64,000 nucleotides of DNA from Larimichthys crocea (GCF_000972845.2 NC_040028.1:16118871-16182870); one strand, 5' to 3'. Numbered from the stretch's first letter, positions 1-14,892 are shown. The notes: generated from the sequence alone by a model not told the origin. Made by a program: numbers and translations.

Positions 1-1132
1 AGAGGTCTGCAATTCCCTCAGCATCCACAAAAACAAGGTGGAAAAAGGTGAATTACATCACAGCCGGTGTCTCCGGAGGCTTGTGATGTGGAATACACAA
101 TTCAGAAAAACCCACATATAAGCTCTGAAATCCTTATTCAGCTTCCTGAAATTGAAAAATACCTATCCTCTCTGACAGACAAGACTACAGATGAAGACAG
201 AAACTGCATAACATCATCTGCCACATACAAGTATGTCCCAGTCGGCCCTCATGTGGGAATCACCGAGGTACCATCTGCTTACCATGTGCCTCTATTTCCA
301 GACACACCCCCGCCGTGCTCCATTTGAATTCTCCTGTCATTCAACGGAGTCCCCAGAGTGACTATCCCGTCTGAGAGACAGACACACACACACTGTAAAT
401 ATTAAAGACGAGCTAAAGTTCAGACAAAGCGGTGGGTGTGAGCGACATTGCTTTGGAGATGCACGTGGGAATGTGACTGGCATTCCCCAGGTTTCCCATG
501 GCATTCCCCAACTGGTATCATAGAGCAAACACAACTGAAGAGAACCAGAAGAAAAGTAAGATAATAATAAAAACCAGGGTTTGTTTTTGATTTGAGTCTG
601 CTTATTCTTCCTTTCGTCTGCTGCTGAGTGATACACGTCTATGCTGATACAACACTTTACATGCAAGTCTGATACCAATACTCATAGACAATGTGTCAAT
701 GTGCCGTTTCAGTATGAGTATTTCCGCATAAAAAGAGTACAAATCCATGTTTTAGTCAAAAGCATTAGATCTGATGACCAACAAGATTCATATTCCAATT
801 CACTTAATTGTAATGCAGCCTTTAGGACGAGAAAACCACAAAAACTACATCTCAGCATATAATAAACAGAATCACATTGAAAAATCTAGTCAAACCAAAA
901 CCAATATTACATCTATATATTACTCTAACAGTCATGCTTGTTATGAGCAAACAGTTTGAAGAAAAATCTGCGTAATTTTCCTCCTTTCAGAGTGCAGCAG
1001 AGTTATGATTCGCAGTGCTCAGTGCTGAATATTTTTTGGATTTTTCAGTGCTGATGACACTACCGATATTAACAAACACACATTTTTTGCAGTGATATCT
1101 CAAACATGTTGATGTGGCAGGATATTTTAGGG

Positions 1133-1600
1133 TTTAAAGTCAGTGTAAAGTCAGAATAAATATGAGTTCTGAGTTTGTCAGACCAAAGAAGAAAGTGTTA
1201 TTAACCACCCAGCCAAATTTGAATGATTCAAAATATCGACAACTTTATGAAATTAGGTGTCAAAATCGGGTAAAAATTCATTCTCAGCTCCAGGACTGTG
1301 GGGGCGTGTCCTCTGAAGGCGCTGAAGCCACGCCCCCACTCATAGGAGCAGTCAAGCAGCCATTTTGAAGCGACTGAAACGTGTCAGATGAGTTCAGAAA
1401 ATGACACGACTAACTCTGAAACACTCTGAACGAGATTAATTAATCTCTATCTCTCTGCTAGGGGTGCAGCTCAGGGTGGCCTCAGCGTGTCATCGAGCCA
1501 CCCTTTAAGGACCGCCCACAAAATCCTGGACTGAAAAACTGTTTTAACCTCTAACTCATTCCAACATATTTAATGTATTTTGCCTTTACACAGACTTTAA
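1133..1600 (-). mobile_element. inverted-repeat (MITE-like) element, family X, longest copy
   Basis: The left end TAAAGTCAGTGTAAAGTCAG and the inverted right end TTAAAGTCTGTGTAAAGGCA form imperfect terminal inverted repeats about 25 bp long. The body, in reverse orientation, matches the copies at 14572 and 62709, including the shared core GGCTCGATGACACGCTGAGG. It has no open frame of note, so it is non-autonomous. I cannot name the family. Confidence 0.7.
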
Positions 1601-2096
1601 CAATTAACCTTATTGGTCCAAAAAGACGTCAGCGCACCGAAACCTCACTGGAAATTGTATACATAAACACAACAGAACATAATAAACAGATCTAAATAAC
1701 GTCAAACATCTTTTTCAGAATTATGTCCTATAAAAAATAGCACACATGCCAGCACAGGTTCTGCTGACATGACAGGTGTGACACTTCAGTGCCAACTGCA
1801 CATTTGTGGTTTATTTGATTAGGAAGTAATGGGTCATTTAGGGATGAAACAATTACAATGTCTCAGATAGGAAGACAATTACCTGCTCAAGCACTTTCTA
1901 ATCCTGTCGGTTATGCTCTTTTATCACCTTTAATGATGGCTCTTAACCATGTATTCAGCCACTGAAAGAGTATGATTACTCTTTGTCTTCTTTCCTGGGG
2001 CAGACACCTAACATATTTATCTGTAATCCTGTCTTCACAGCGTAGCTGTGACCAATGTGTGGCCTGTTGCTTGCTCCCTAAAGCAGCCAGCCAGCT

Positions 2097-2127
<31 letters not shown>
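2097..2127. repeat. (CAG)n triplet repeat
   Basis: About ten consecutive CAG units in noncoding sequence. Confidence 0.95.
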
Positions 2128-2128
<1 letters not shown>

Positions 2129-2775
2129 GCCCACTCAAGCCTAATGTGATTTACAGCTGTAGCAGCACAAGCCAGCTGATTAGACTGACAAATCTACCTG
2201 ATCTGCAGCTGCACACATTACTGAGATTAGCTGCATGAAGCCTGGACCCGGCAACATCCATTCTTACTGTTATTTAAATGAGTGTGGAGGGCAATTTAAT
2301 TACAAATCTAAACAGTGAGGCTACCGAATTAAGAACTCATCTGTCAAACTGGATTACTATGAAAAGTTGGGAGTTTTTCTTTTCTTGCTGTGCACTCATC
2401 TGGCAATCTGATGTCCACGGACACAAAATGGCTCTGAAAGTAAAAGATGGCTCCATTAAGATAAACAGGATGTTTTATAATGGAGCCCCAGATGAGGAAA
2501 TGGCACCAAAAAATCAATAATGTACATAATGTTTGGAGCTAATGGTGTTCTTACACACTCAAAAGTGGAACCAGAGGTCTAACAGTTCAGCCAAATCTTT
2601 CTAGATTTCTCTGTTACTTCTTACTGTTTGTGCTGTAGCATCACAAGTTGCACCAAAAGTCAGATTTCCTCATGGCTTGGCAGGTGACATCATCATAAAA
2701 AAAAATAATAACAACAATAATAAAAAAAAAAAAACTGTATCCTTTCCCACCAACCACAGGAACTTCAATGGTTTT

Positions 2776-2857
2776 CCAAGCATGCAAGTCTGCAGCAGCT
2801 CATGGAGGAAATGTTTCCAAGCATGCAAGTCTGCAGCAGCTCATGGAGGAAATGTTT
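2776..2857. repeat. perfect tandem duplication of 41 bp
   Basis: The unit starting CCAAGCATGCAAGTCTGCAG occurs at 2776-2816 and again at 2817-2857 without a mismatch. Confidence 0.95.
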
Positions 2858-5800
2858 CCCTGAGCTCAGAACTGCCGGGAAGAAGTCAGTATGTCAGTTA
2901 ATATCAACGTGTAGAAACAAGTTATAAGTCGGTCGTACCTCGTGTGTTTGTTAACAATTTGCAGACGTCATAAAAAGTTTTTTTAATTATTATTTTATTG
3001 ATGATGAAAACGGTCAAAGAGCGACATCGTGTGGCTGATTAACAAACTGCAACAGAAGACTACTCAGAATCTACTCAGAGTCTATTCATTTAAAAAAATG
3101 TCACCAAAAAATAACTATAATTCAAATGATACTGCAAACTTAATTTAGTCTAACTATGCTGGGTTTTTTTTATACTAATTGCAGCAACAAAAACAATCAT
3201 CATCATCATAACTATTAACATGCACCAATCCGCCCTCCCCTTTGCTGACAACAGATGCAACATTACTTCATAAAGACCTCCACATGTGTTGCCGTGGTGA
3301 CAGCTCGATATCTGTTTGTCACACTGGTGATCAAAGGCGGCTCGCTCTGGTGGGAAGATGTCTAACATTCCTCCTCACAGGAACAAGCTTGGTTACTAAT
3401 TAATAAGGGAGACCACAGACCCAACTGCAATGTCCTAGTTTTACTCTCCATTAGCCTCATGTAAAATGACTCCTATGTGTGTGTGTGTGTGTGTTATGCA
3501 TGTGGGCCTATCTCTAACTGTGTCCACATGTATTGGCAAGGGAGAAAAGTCTGTATCTCTTTATCTTATCAGTGGAGCAAATGGTATTTTGTAGGTCGTG
3601 AGGCTACCAGATAATGGATGAAAGTCTGAGGTCTTTTTATCCCCCTCAGTAAAAAAACTTTTATGATGACTAAGAAAAGGTGATACTTAGAGAGAAGGAA
3701 AAGAACAGGAACTGTAATTGTATCCTCAGAAATAATGTTGCAAGGTAGACTCCAGTGATCTCATTCAAGTGATATCATATTCTTTCAGATGGAGAGAGTG
3801 CACATTCATATATTTTAAAGAACTTCTACAGAGCAGACACTGACAATGAACACCTACTTTGGTCTGCTCTCTCTTTAAAGGCATTTTAATCACAAAATCC
3901 CCCCTTCGGCCTTCTCACTTAGTCATCTTATCTCTTTAAGTATTATCCACAGCTGAGAACATGAAGGAATCTGTGAGCACAACAAGGCCAAACAACCTCA
4001 GCACTTGCACAAAGCCCAGCCCTGGAGGCTTGGAAACATATGATGACTCAGTGTTTTGGTAGCAAAACACAGAGGCTCAGTCACATAAAAATACAGACTT
4101 ATAGTTAAAGATGACCTTCTGACTTACCCGCCACATGATTACATCCATAAACAGGCAAGAGAGGAAAAAGCCACCTTTGAAGACAGTCAGTGTGGATAGG
4201 TTGGGCTCTGCCAGGCGGATCCAGAGCAGTGGACTAAAAAGTTTGAGTGGAGTAACTTGTCTCTCCCACTTCTTGTGAGTGTCTGACCCTCTAACCCTGT
4301 TCTCTAAAAACCTACTGAAAACCAGCAGGAGGATCGCAACTTTCCACCCTTTTTCTCTCTTCTCACTGAGGACTGTACCTATCCCATCTAGACACAGTGG
4401 GCTGCAAATTGTTACACTGGCCAATCACATAGAAGGGGCAGGACTTAAGCCGGTTTGGTCTGTCACTCTGGGCTATCAGAGTATGGAGCGTTGCCATAAC
4501 TCCCAACAAAGCTTTGTTTTGTTGTCCTCAGAGAAACATCATCCAGAGATCTGATCAGCGTGCCACAAAAGAGACATTCACTTCATTAATAACACATTCT
4601 TTCTTGATTTGTTGTGCACGATTTCAACCGTGACATTTGCAAATAATATCAAGCATATTCAGGCAGAATATGAACTGCTGTTAGATTTGTCCTCAACAAG
4701 CACAGTCAGGGATTGCTGCAGCTGGCAATGAGATTCACGCTTAAGGCTAGATTCAATACATGCAAATGAAATAGTGCAGAAGCAAACACAGTAATCGATA
4801 TTGAGTATACTCTACAGAAAGAGCAGCTTCGCTCTGTGTGTGTCCGAGTCAATGGGCTGATGCGGATGATCACATGGATGAGCAAAGACACATAAACAAT
4901 CCATTGTTTTTGCATCCTTTGCTGGCAGCTGACATGTTCTTTACAGCGCAGATGGTGATCAAACTAACTTTTAGTTGGCAACTTACATGTAGCGACCTTA
5001 TTTCTCAGAGCCCAATACACCCTTTTGTTTTTTCCATGTGGATACACTGAAATGGAAACACACAGGAATGTATTGTGGTTGCGACAGTTGACTTAGGTAG
5101 TGCTGAAAGTTGTCTCAGATAGTTGGCACCGCTCTTTGGCAACGTGGAAAATGTTCCCAACACAAACATGTACTGGCTGACACGACTGGCATCCAAACAT
5201 CGATGCCGATCCATAAAGTTTGATCAGTTTCTCAGCTCTGGATTCGAGCCCACTGTTTTTACTGTTTAACTATGAGGTTTGAGGTATTTAGTTAGGGGGG
5301 CCTTTACCTTAACTGACCCTGTCAGCGACATCAACTCAGTGCTTTTAATGCAGTATCTCTGTTTAAAACAAATGTTTATGTTATGTGGTAAGACCCCAGC
5401 ACATCAGGCATGGATAGATTGATTTGGATTAGTAGCAAACCAGAAACTCCTGCCAGGACCTCTTGTGTTTCAGTTTAGCCTGCGGGGTTCGATGAAATAT
5501 TAAAAAGCAGTGCAATGAAAACAACTTAGATTTGAAGGCAGATAATGACTCAAGTAACACACACACTAACATATTGGTAATTACAATGCAAACACAGTGG
5601 TGTACCTAATTTAGGAAGCCTAAAAAAAAAAATCATTTAAACATGAAAAGAAAAACACAATAGCTGCAAAATCAACCACTGATATTTTGTTTATCCAAAA
5701 ACAATTTCATAACATATATAGAAATATTGAAAAAGCAAGGTAAAGATTGCAAAGTGTTTTTTATTTTAACAGCAAAACTTTCTCTAAAAGACTTTAAGGG

Positions 5801-7039
5801 GACTTTTAAAGTGTCACCCACTGGAAATTCAGATGATCCCTTACCTCTCAGTCTGCTACTCAATCAACCAGACAGTCCATAGTCCGGGTGACAGATGAAT
5901 ACAGAAATAAAGCCCAAGAAGCGATATTTCAGAAAACACCGGCTTTCCTCAGAAGCTTCCTTTTAGCTCCTACTTTCTCTCTGGGCTCTCCTGTTTCGTC
6001 TGTCTAACTGCTATCTCTGAAATTCTCCTCACACAGCCTCTTCTACTCTAATCCTCTCTAAAAAAGAAGCTGAAAAACTGCTCCAAATGGTTCAACCAGG
6101 CGTCGACTTCTCAGGCTTTTCCGTCTTTGTATTATTTTGTTGGCTGGGATCATTAACTTACTCCCATGAGAACATAAGGAGGTAAATAACACCCCTCCTT
6201 CCTGTGGGAGGCTGTCAATCACAACTGATGATGAGGTGGTGGAGGGGAGGTGGTGGTGGTGGTGGTAGAGGGGGGGTGCGCTTTTTTAGTTGCCAAGACG
6301 GAGCTCCTGATTGGTCACCAGGGAACAGAGGTGCCCTGCATGACAAATGGGAAGCACTGGGATGGATGGGCCTGCGGAGATGCTCAGCTGAGGTGCACAT
6401 TTATAATCGACTTTTTTTATGCAGCGCTCATTTGCAAACAAAGGCGCGGAAATGAGTGACTAATCAGAGTTGACACAGCAAATGTATTTAACACGGCTGG
6501 ATTCATGAAAATGCCATTTATGTTGTATACTAACGAGCTGAACGTTGGAGGTCAACATGAAGAATCAAAAAAAAAATCTTTACATGACTCTTTGGTACAG
6601 TCTGGTCACTCAGTGGGGACACTGGGGAGGAAGGCATAAAGCTTCCGTTGCCATGGCGGTGTGGCAGGAGCAGCGATGCATCTTGGCGCTTGAGCCAAAT
6701 GCCACTCTAATCTTTTCATTGGCAAACCCTCAGCTCTCTCTTCACAGCTTGTTTGTTTCTCAGTCAAGCCTACTGCTGTCTGTCACTCTCTGCTTCTTTC
6801 CAACATCCCATGCCAATCTGAAAGTCTGCTGCATTTTGTAAGGAAACCAAATGTGTAAAGACACTGTTAGCAGAAAAAAAAAAACAGTTCCCGAGATGGG
6901 TCACTCTGCTCCCAGTGACTCCCAGACTAAAGTCTCAGGCTGACAAGCAAGGAGAGACAATAGACAAATTAAGCATGACTTCCACCGTGATTCCTCTAAT
7001 GCATTTGTAAACAGCACAGCACACAGCCATTTCCTGGGT

Positions 7040-7042
<3 letters not shown>

Positions 7043-7083
<41 letters not shown>
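7043..7083. repeat. (AC)n microsatellite
   Basis: About 20 uninterrupted AC units. Confidence 0.97.
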
Positions 7084-7084
<1 letters not shown>

Positions 7085-10000
7085 CTACATTATTCTCACA
7101 TCACCACTCAGATGTATGCCACCTTTCCGGTAATTTACAACGGCAAGAAAATCTACAAGACAGTGTTATTGCCTCTGCCCAAGGCCACACACGGCCGTGT
7201 ATCCATAAATTGTCTGTGAAATAATGACTTTGCTACTTCATTCCACTCGGATGCGATGAAATGCCATAAAACTCATGACATTTACATGGATTGTCGAGTC
7301 ACGTTGACATTTGAGGCCAGTGCTTCTTAAAGGTGAAAACGGTGGGACACAACCGCGGTCGATCCAAAGTCACTCCTCTCGCTTCTGAACTGTAATAAAC
7401 ATTAAGTAGGAAAAATAAAAAAGTCTGTGTCTGTTTTAACCATTCCAACAAAACAGAAAGCTTGTCCAGGCTGCGGTTTGAAGCGACCGTTCCCACCTCA
7501 CCCACTGGAAATCCAACCTGATCCTTGATCCAAGCTCACACATGAAGTTTATGTGGCTTCCAGTGCTGAAAATATACGAAGAAAACCATGTGTGTTTGTG
7601 TATTCCCGGGCCTCGGTAGCAATTTAACTTGCGCAAATCATAACAAATGCGATGATATTGTTTAAAACCAAATATCTTGACTGTTCCATCACAGCCATTT
7701 GATAAAATACGACTTAAAGGCACAACCTAATCTAGTCCAGAGGTTCGGATGCCGACAATAATTTCTTGTTTATGTTTTTTGTATAAGTGGCAATCATGAT
7801 GTTGATGTTCTTGGTGTAATCCTTGTAAAATTACTTCCAGAAATTATGTTGCATTATACTATACATATATTCTCTTATCAATAAGTAACAGCACTGTAGA
7901 AATAATTATTCAAAACAAATGAATATTCATCCCCGCTAAATAAGGCCATTTGCTGCCTGAGGCGGTCCTCTCGGTGGCAGTTGGCACATTAGAGTGTATT
8001 AATTGGGAAAAAGAACTGAAAAGGGCCAGAAAAGCTCCTCCTGAAGGAGTAGATAACAAGTTGGAACAAAATAGGCTGTGAAATCTGAGGTTATACAAAC
8101 TTTTGATGGGTAAAAAAGAAACAGGATTCCTCTCGGGGACCAAACCAGGCTAGCAGCAGAAATTTGTACAAGCTACATCATCAAGGTTATGCTTCACCTT
8201 GGTGCCCAGCCACTGGCAAGTGCAAACTCATTTTGCAGTGAACAAAGAACGGCTGAAATCTACACAATGTAAGCTGTCCAAACCTACAGTATGTCGAGAA
8301 GAAAGAGTCACGTCGCCCCTCATGGTCAACTTCACCTGGATTGCTCACTAAAATAACACATCACAACTTTTCTATTAGATCCAGCAGCCAGAACAAAAAA
8401 GGCAGTAAGCCTGACTTACATGCTAGATTGTCCTCTTGGGTGATCCTGGGTGAACACAGCAAGAAGAAGATGCATCTCCCAGTGACGACTTTAGTGGCAC
8501 ATGGATGAGAGACTAAACAAAACATACAGTAGCATCCAGGCTAGACTCTTCACACACTCCCTCCCTCATTGCAAGAGCACCCCACCCTGCCACTGCCCCA
8601 GCCCGTATGCTCATGCGAGCGTGAAACATGCCCAGGAAGCGTCACTTCCACTGGGTCATTTCATGGATACTGTCTCCATTAATGCTTTGGCCCATCAACC
8701 CCCAACCACCCCTCCTCCTCCTCTGTGGGGTTGCTCTTGCTCTTGCCCCTGGCTCCACACCCTCTCGGCAATAAGACAAAGATGTCGCAAATGGAGAGAC
8801 AAAAGAGGAGGGGGTGCATGAACCTTGGGGACCATATTTTGATGAGTTCCTGACTAAACGACCAGGCCCCGAACAGATGGGATCAGTCTCCGGGGCTGTG
8901 CTGCATGGTTGCATCAAATATACAGCTCTATACATGCCCCTGTATTCACTAAACTCGTGCGATCACAGAACGCATAAGACAGCACGGAGTCGAATATCAT
9001 GTTGTTTGCTATTAGGCCCTCAGAAACAAGTGTAATTAGAGTCTGAGTGCACATGCCTAATTGAGTTAGCACATGCTCTGGCATCAAGATTGTGTTTTTG
9101 AGTGCAAACAATGATCTAAGCAGCAATGATTGTTCTCCTAAATAGGACAGTCCAAAACAGCCACTACTTATTTTGCCAATAAACAATAAGATGAAAGCGT
9201 ACTGTGTCCTCATCGTGGCAAAGGTTCAGGATTTTAATTGCTTTCATCCCCAAGGCATACTGCCCATAACTAAGCAACACAAAACCAATCCAAACATCAA
9301 CCAATTAAATGAGCACCAAGCCAATTAACACAGGCGCCAATTTATCTTTGACTTGGAACAGACGTGATATTTTGGTGCAATTAAAGGTAGAATTCGGCTT
9401 AACGGTTTGAGCTATTTATCAGGAGGCCTGCTGGGTAGAGACTGTAAAATATCTGCTGCTGTGCACGCTCGTCACATTAGCCAGTGTCGATGTGCATTTC
9501 ATGTGCTTTATGATTAGCTGGCACAACATACAGGACTGTTGCAAGCATTGACCTGGAACTGATTCCTTTCCTGAGTATGTTTTAGCTATATTGGTGCTGC
9601 GTTAATGCTGTGCCAACAACAGAACCAATAGTCAGCCTAGTTTTCATCTCTAATATGATGTAGAAGACCAATAAATTCTGTAAGTTTTAACGGGTGTGAT
9701 TGAGTTTAACATAAAAGACTCGAAAAATGAGACTTCAGGGATGTAAAAATGCCTTAAAGACAACGTAGGTCAACGATATCAAGGCCAAAGGAAACATTCA
9801 AACATCACTCCCCATGAAAACCATACTCTGCGGTCGAAAACAACACAATGAAATACTGTGCTGTCTGGCATTTTCTCGCTGAAACGAAACAGTGAAGGAG
9901 TTTTTGGGGAAAGTAAGGTCATGTGTTGTGTTCAGTCCACACCACAGCCTCATGGCCTGAAAACTGAAAATCTTGGCTTTTATTTTTTCCTGAGAAAAAA

Positions 10001-10896
10001 AAAAAAAAAAAGCATCCTTCAGAAAGGGTGCGGTGAACGCCTGCCACATTCTTCGCTGCTCGGAGAAGTCTGTAATTGCTTCCAGCTTCTGAGGAGATCT
10101 ACTGTATAAAACTGGTGTCACGTCTTTATCAAGAATCTTCAGCAACACTGAACTTATCTCTTATCAGAGACGAGGCTGGTGAAACTCTCAAGCTTTCCTG
10201 TCTGCCAACTCCACCTAAAAGCCAGTATGTAGTCTTTTTACAAGTGGCATTTAAAGACAACTCTTAAATGCATAAAGTTTTACTTCAGCACCTGTACTGT
10301 TCCTACGTATTGCAGTCAGAGAAAACCGAATCACTGCACTAAGACCGCCCACACTAAGAAATGCTGGAGGAGGTTTGAACATCTGTTGTGGTGTACCGTC
10401 TTCATGTGTCCAAGGAGACAAAGTCAAAGCCAAAGGCAGAAGCCCAGCTGTTAGGATCTGGGTCATCTGCATTCAGGCTGAGGGATGTTTTTCGAAACTA
10501 TCTGCTGAGGATAAGACACCTTTGACAGTGCTGTCACTCTTACAGTTAGCGCCTATCGCCGATAACCACAGCAGTGTGTAGAAGAACATCAATTCAAGAG
10601 GCCTGTGTCTGCTGTGTTCCAGATGCTCTAAAAAGGGTAAGGAGCAGTCAAACTGATCCGTTTTCTGCTTTTGCTGTGAACCTTGGCTCGGTATGGGCCT
10701 ACAAAATATCCTCACTTCATCTACATGTCAACAAAGCATTCCTCCAAGACAGCGTAGGACACATTCCTCATTCTTGGCTCCATAAAACACATTCTCTAGA
10801 GTTTAAAATGGGTTAAACATTTGCTTTTTTTTTTCTCCCCCAGCAGCGGTAACACTGATAAAAGAATATTCTCTTCAGCTGCACGGTGTGGAGTCG

Positions 10897-10923
10897 ACAC
10901 ACACACACACACACACACACACA
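10897..10923. repeat. (AC)n microsatellite
   Basis: About 13 AC units. Confidence 0.97.
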
Positions 10924-13900
10924 GCACCCCATTTCCATCCACAGTTACTGAACCAGCGTCGGCTCTCGCCCTGTCACAACAAGCAGCCCCAGAGAGCTCA
11001 CAGCTGCTGATGGAGACAGTTTTGTTTATGATTTGGAATGAAAATCGGCGAAACACGACTTTGTGATGAGAGGAAGAGAGAGATTTTCAAAACAGATTGA
11101 AAAATCACCACACAGTCAAAGCACTCAAGGAACATAACAGTGCAGTCATGCAAATGAACTGCCTTCCCTGTCCACTTTATAACATGAAAGGAGGTGGCGG
11201 AGTGAATAGAACTCAATACCAAAGGCACAAAAGATTAATACGAATAAGAAAACTTTACTTTCAGTCTCTTAAAACTTGGGAGGAAGAGGGCGTCTCGTGG
11301 CAATAGCAGAACCAGATGCCTGCATAAAGGAAAGTACTGAAAACCAAAATGAATTCGCCAGAGTTCCCCATCCGCAGTTATCTGGCACAAATACGCATTC
11401 TGTTCTCTCTTAGAACAACACGGCATCGCTTTGACTCTCACCAAAACAAAAGTTAGAAGGGAGAAAAGGGCCACTCGTGCTCATTGAAAATCACAAGCCT
11501 CGTTGTACAAATACACAAAATCTTGGATAACTCGTGTATGTTTTTCCGCACAGGAAATGTTTCATTTTTGCCAGTTCACTAATTTGCCAGCAGCTGTTTT
11601 ATAAGGAAGCTGATATCGGTGTGTGTTCCACTTACAGCAGATGTGATGCATGTGCAAACAGGATGAAACCTGTTGTTGAGAGAGCATATCCGGTTCCCCT
11701 CTAAATTAAAATTCTTATTGAGAAACACACGTGTTACACATCTAGTGCAGTGCTTCTTCTTCTTCTTCTTCTCATACAAACCTGTTGTTCACTTCTGGGC
11801 ATCCGTGCATGTGTGTCTCTAAACTGTGCAGGCTGCAGTATGTTGATTCACATGTAGAGGGAAAGCAGCACCCCGAGTTTTATAGATAGAGATTCAGTGA
11901 TTGATGTGTGACACGATACAATTATTCAAATATGCAGTAACTCAGGTAGACCTTAACGGGAGCTGCTATGCATGAGGATTTAGGCTCTGACTCAACATAT
12001 AGCTCAATCCTGCCATTAACAATGCTACTCTGAAACAACTTTAAAACCTACCGCCAATTAAACCCATAACCTGATGCCTGTAAAGGTTATCAGATCTTAC
12101 CTGCTTCCCCATGGCTGCGGTGGTATGTGTCTCTCCCTTGGTGAATAAATACTAGGCTAATACAGAGTGTGACTGTTAGGCAGCTGGTACTTCCCCTGAG
12201 GTAAAACAGACAGGAGACAGGAGGTTGAAGGTGTTTCTGTCTACACGTACACTCCCCTTCATCAGGGTGTGTACACACACATACCTCACTGACATACACT
12301 CTGCTTCTCATCGGCTCTACAGGTTCACACAGGAGCACGGAAAGCTCCTAAAGACGGGTACTTAACCCTTGAGCAAGCTGACACTAAATAGGTGAAGACA
12401 TTCGTTAATAGGGGAAGACATTCGAAAATCTTTTCATGTGTCAGTATCACTGGCGCTGGCAATGGGACTGTTAATGAGTAGCTTTCCACATTTTGTGCAG
12501 TTGAAAGAGAAAAAAAATTGCGTGTCTTAGGCTGGACACAGTACGGATGCATTGTAAAGGCCTCATCAGATAATAGGAATAAAAGGCTTTTCTTCCATCA
12601 CCATGGGCGGCTCCATTGAGTTACCAAGCAGAGGGGAAAAAAATAAAAAAATCAGGCTCAGACTGAAGGATCCACAGCAGCCAGCAGGCAGAGAGAAAGA
12701 AAGAAAGAAAAAAGAAGCTCGCTATTAAGCAAGAGAGAATTGGTTTTCACCACCCTAATGAGAATTCATCCTGCGAGATGGATGAGTCAGTCTGAAAACA
12801 CAATTCCACGCTCGTAATAATGAGATCATATTTGAGGAATTGGGTGTACATCTCTCAAGTGGAAAAGAAAAAGAAAAAAAAGTCAAGGTTACTAAGATTT
12901 TGAGCAAGACCCAACCTTTACCTCGAGGAATTTCCCCCCCTTTTTCAACCTTCAAATAAAACACAAAGACTGATTATCATTCATAGTGCATACCTGTCAA
13001 AAAAAGAGTGCCGAAACGCTGTGGTGATCACCACATCAGAGCAATTGCATGGATGAAAGCTTTTAAACATTTAAATCTTGTGGGATCAGGGGTCTGGCCA
13101 GGCAATAGTCCGGCACTGCACTAAAAACAAATTTAAAAAACGGATCGGAAAGATCTGGAAATTGACAAAACCACTTGGGGAGAAATCAGAAACCTAGAAC
13201 TCTATAGGCCAGATTCTTTTGGATTAGAGAAAGCAGGAACCACACAGGAGCTTAAATAAAGTTATACTTACTTATATATTACTGCATGACAGAGCGGAGT
13301 GAACCATGCTGCTCGCTTTTATGGGCAATGTCATGGGGCAGCTAAATCCCAGGCTGAGGGCTGTTCATTGACAAACCAAACGTCTGAATACTACAGTTTG
13401 GTTCCACATTAGCTCAGGGTTGGGGGAAATGGTTAAGCCTCATACCACATGACTGCAACAGGCCCTTGTTTCATGTCTGCGTCTGTACTGTCCACTGTTA
13501 AATAAAGGCAAAGAAGAGCCGACAGCCATGTTAGCGACTCTGTGAGGCTGCACTTTGGAAATTAGATCAAAGCACCACTGCTGACTCTGGGTTTCGGTAA
13601 GTGCTGTGTGGGCAGATAGTGGAGTAAGCAGGGATAACTGGAGCAAGGGTAACAATGAAAGGTTAAAGATGATGATGAATCATGAACAGGGCCTGGTCAC
13701 GGTTCTTAAAACGAATTAAGGTTGGTGGATAGTATATTGGATTGTATTTGTAAAAAAGGTGGTGCCCACATGCAAGCCTGGCAGCTTTTTTTGGTTCAGC
13801 CGCAGCTTTCAAGATGACGGGATCTGCTTACAGTACATATCAGCAGGCCAGGAAGTATAAAAAAAAAAAAGAGCTGTGGATTAAAGGGACTTTTTACACA

Positions 13901-14571
13901 CCTGTTCAGGTGGGATGATTACACCTTTGCAGTATGATTCATTCGAGTATATGGAGTTGGATGACTTCAGCAAATTTCCAGCAAAAACAACCCCCCCCCA
14001 ACATCGACCTCAGTCTGATCAGCCAGATTAACTCAAGTGTTTGGCCCATGTACTAGTTATTGGTATTAAAAACAAAACTGATATCAGTAAGATCACAAAG
14101 ATGTGTTTTGCATTAGAAAGATCCCAGTAGGCCACAGAAACAAATCTGAAGTATGCTCTCAATTATGATAAAAACTCATTTCATGCTTTTGGTGCCAGAA
14201 ATACAAATAAAGATAACATTCACTCAAATTCAAATAACAAAACCAATAAATTTAAACCCTTTTTGTGGGACGCTGAGTTCCTCCTTTGTTTTGCTCTAAG
14301 GTTCGACCTTCTATAAACCAAACCTTCAGTTGCCTTTGTAGCTGATATCACATCGGAAAGTCAACAGCTACTCAATACTAGCCTACACTTGATAACTTAG
14401 GTTCACCCAGACCAACTATTTTAAATCCTTAAACTTAAATGACCTAAAAATGGAGAAAGAGACCGTGTTACACTTGAATTTACGACACTTTTTCAATGTG
14501 AGGTTTTCCTTAAAGACGAGGGATGACTAGAGAGTGGCTAACAAACATCTTAGAAACTAGAGTACTTCAGT

Positions 14572-14892
14572 ATAAGTCTGTGTAAAGGCAATTCTGAGAT
14601 TTCTTTCGAAATGCATTGAATATGTTGGAAAATAGCTGTTGAAAACTGGTGAAAAGACTTTGAACAATATCTTACTGAAATGTGGAGTTAGAGGTTAAAA
14701 CAGTTTTGGGCGGTCCTTAAAGGGCGGCTCGATGACACGCTGAGGCCACCCTGAGCTCATTTTTACCTGATTTTGACACCTAATTTTATAAACATGTCGA
14801 TATTTTTAATCATTCAAACTGTGTGCTTAATAACACTTTCTTCTTTGGTCTGACAAACATATATTTATTCTTAGTTTACATGGACTTACATG
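14572..14892 (+). mobile_element. family X element, internally deleted copy
   Basis: It aligns with the reverse complement of 1133-1600 over both ends: AAGTCTGTGTAAAGGCA on the left, GGTCTGACAAAC and TATTTATTCT on the right. It also shares the core GGCGGTCCTTAAAGGGCGG. About 150 bp between CCACCCTGAGCT and TTTTTACC is missing relative to the longer copy. Confidence 0.7.

Noticed and set aside
67..327. 86-codon open frame at the left edge opening with GTG
   Set aside because: It has no ATG start, no convincing acceptor (the preceding sequence lacks a pyrimidine tract), no recognised domain and no neighbouring exon in the window. It might be a terminal exon of an off-window gene, but this cannot be supported.
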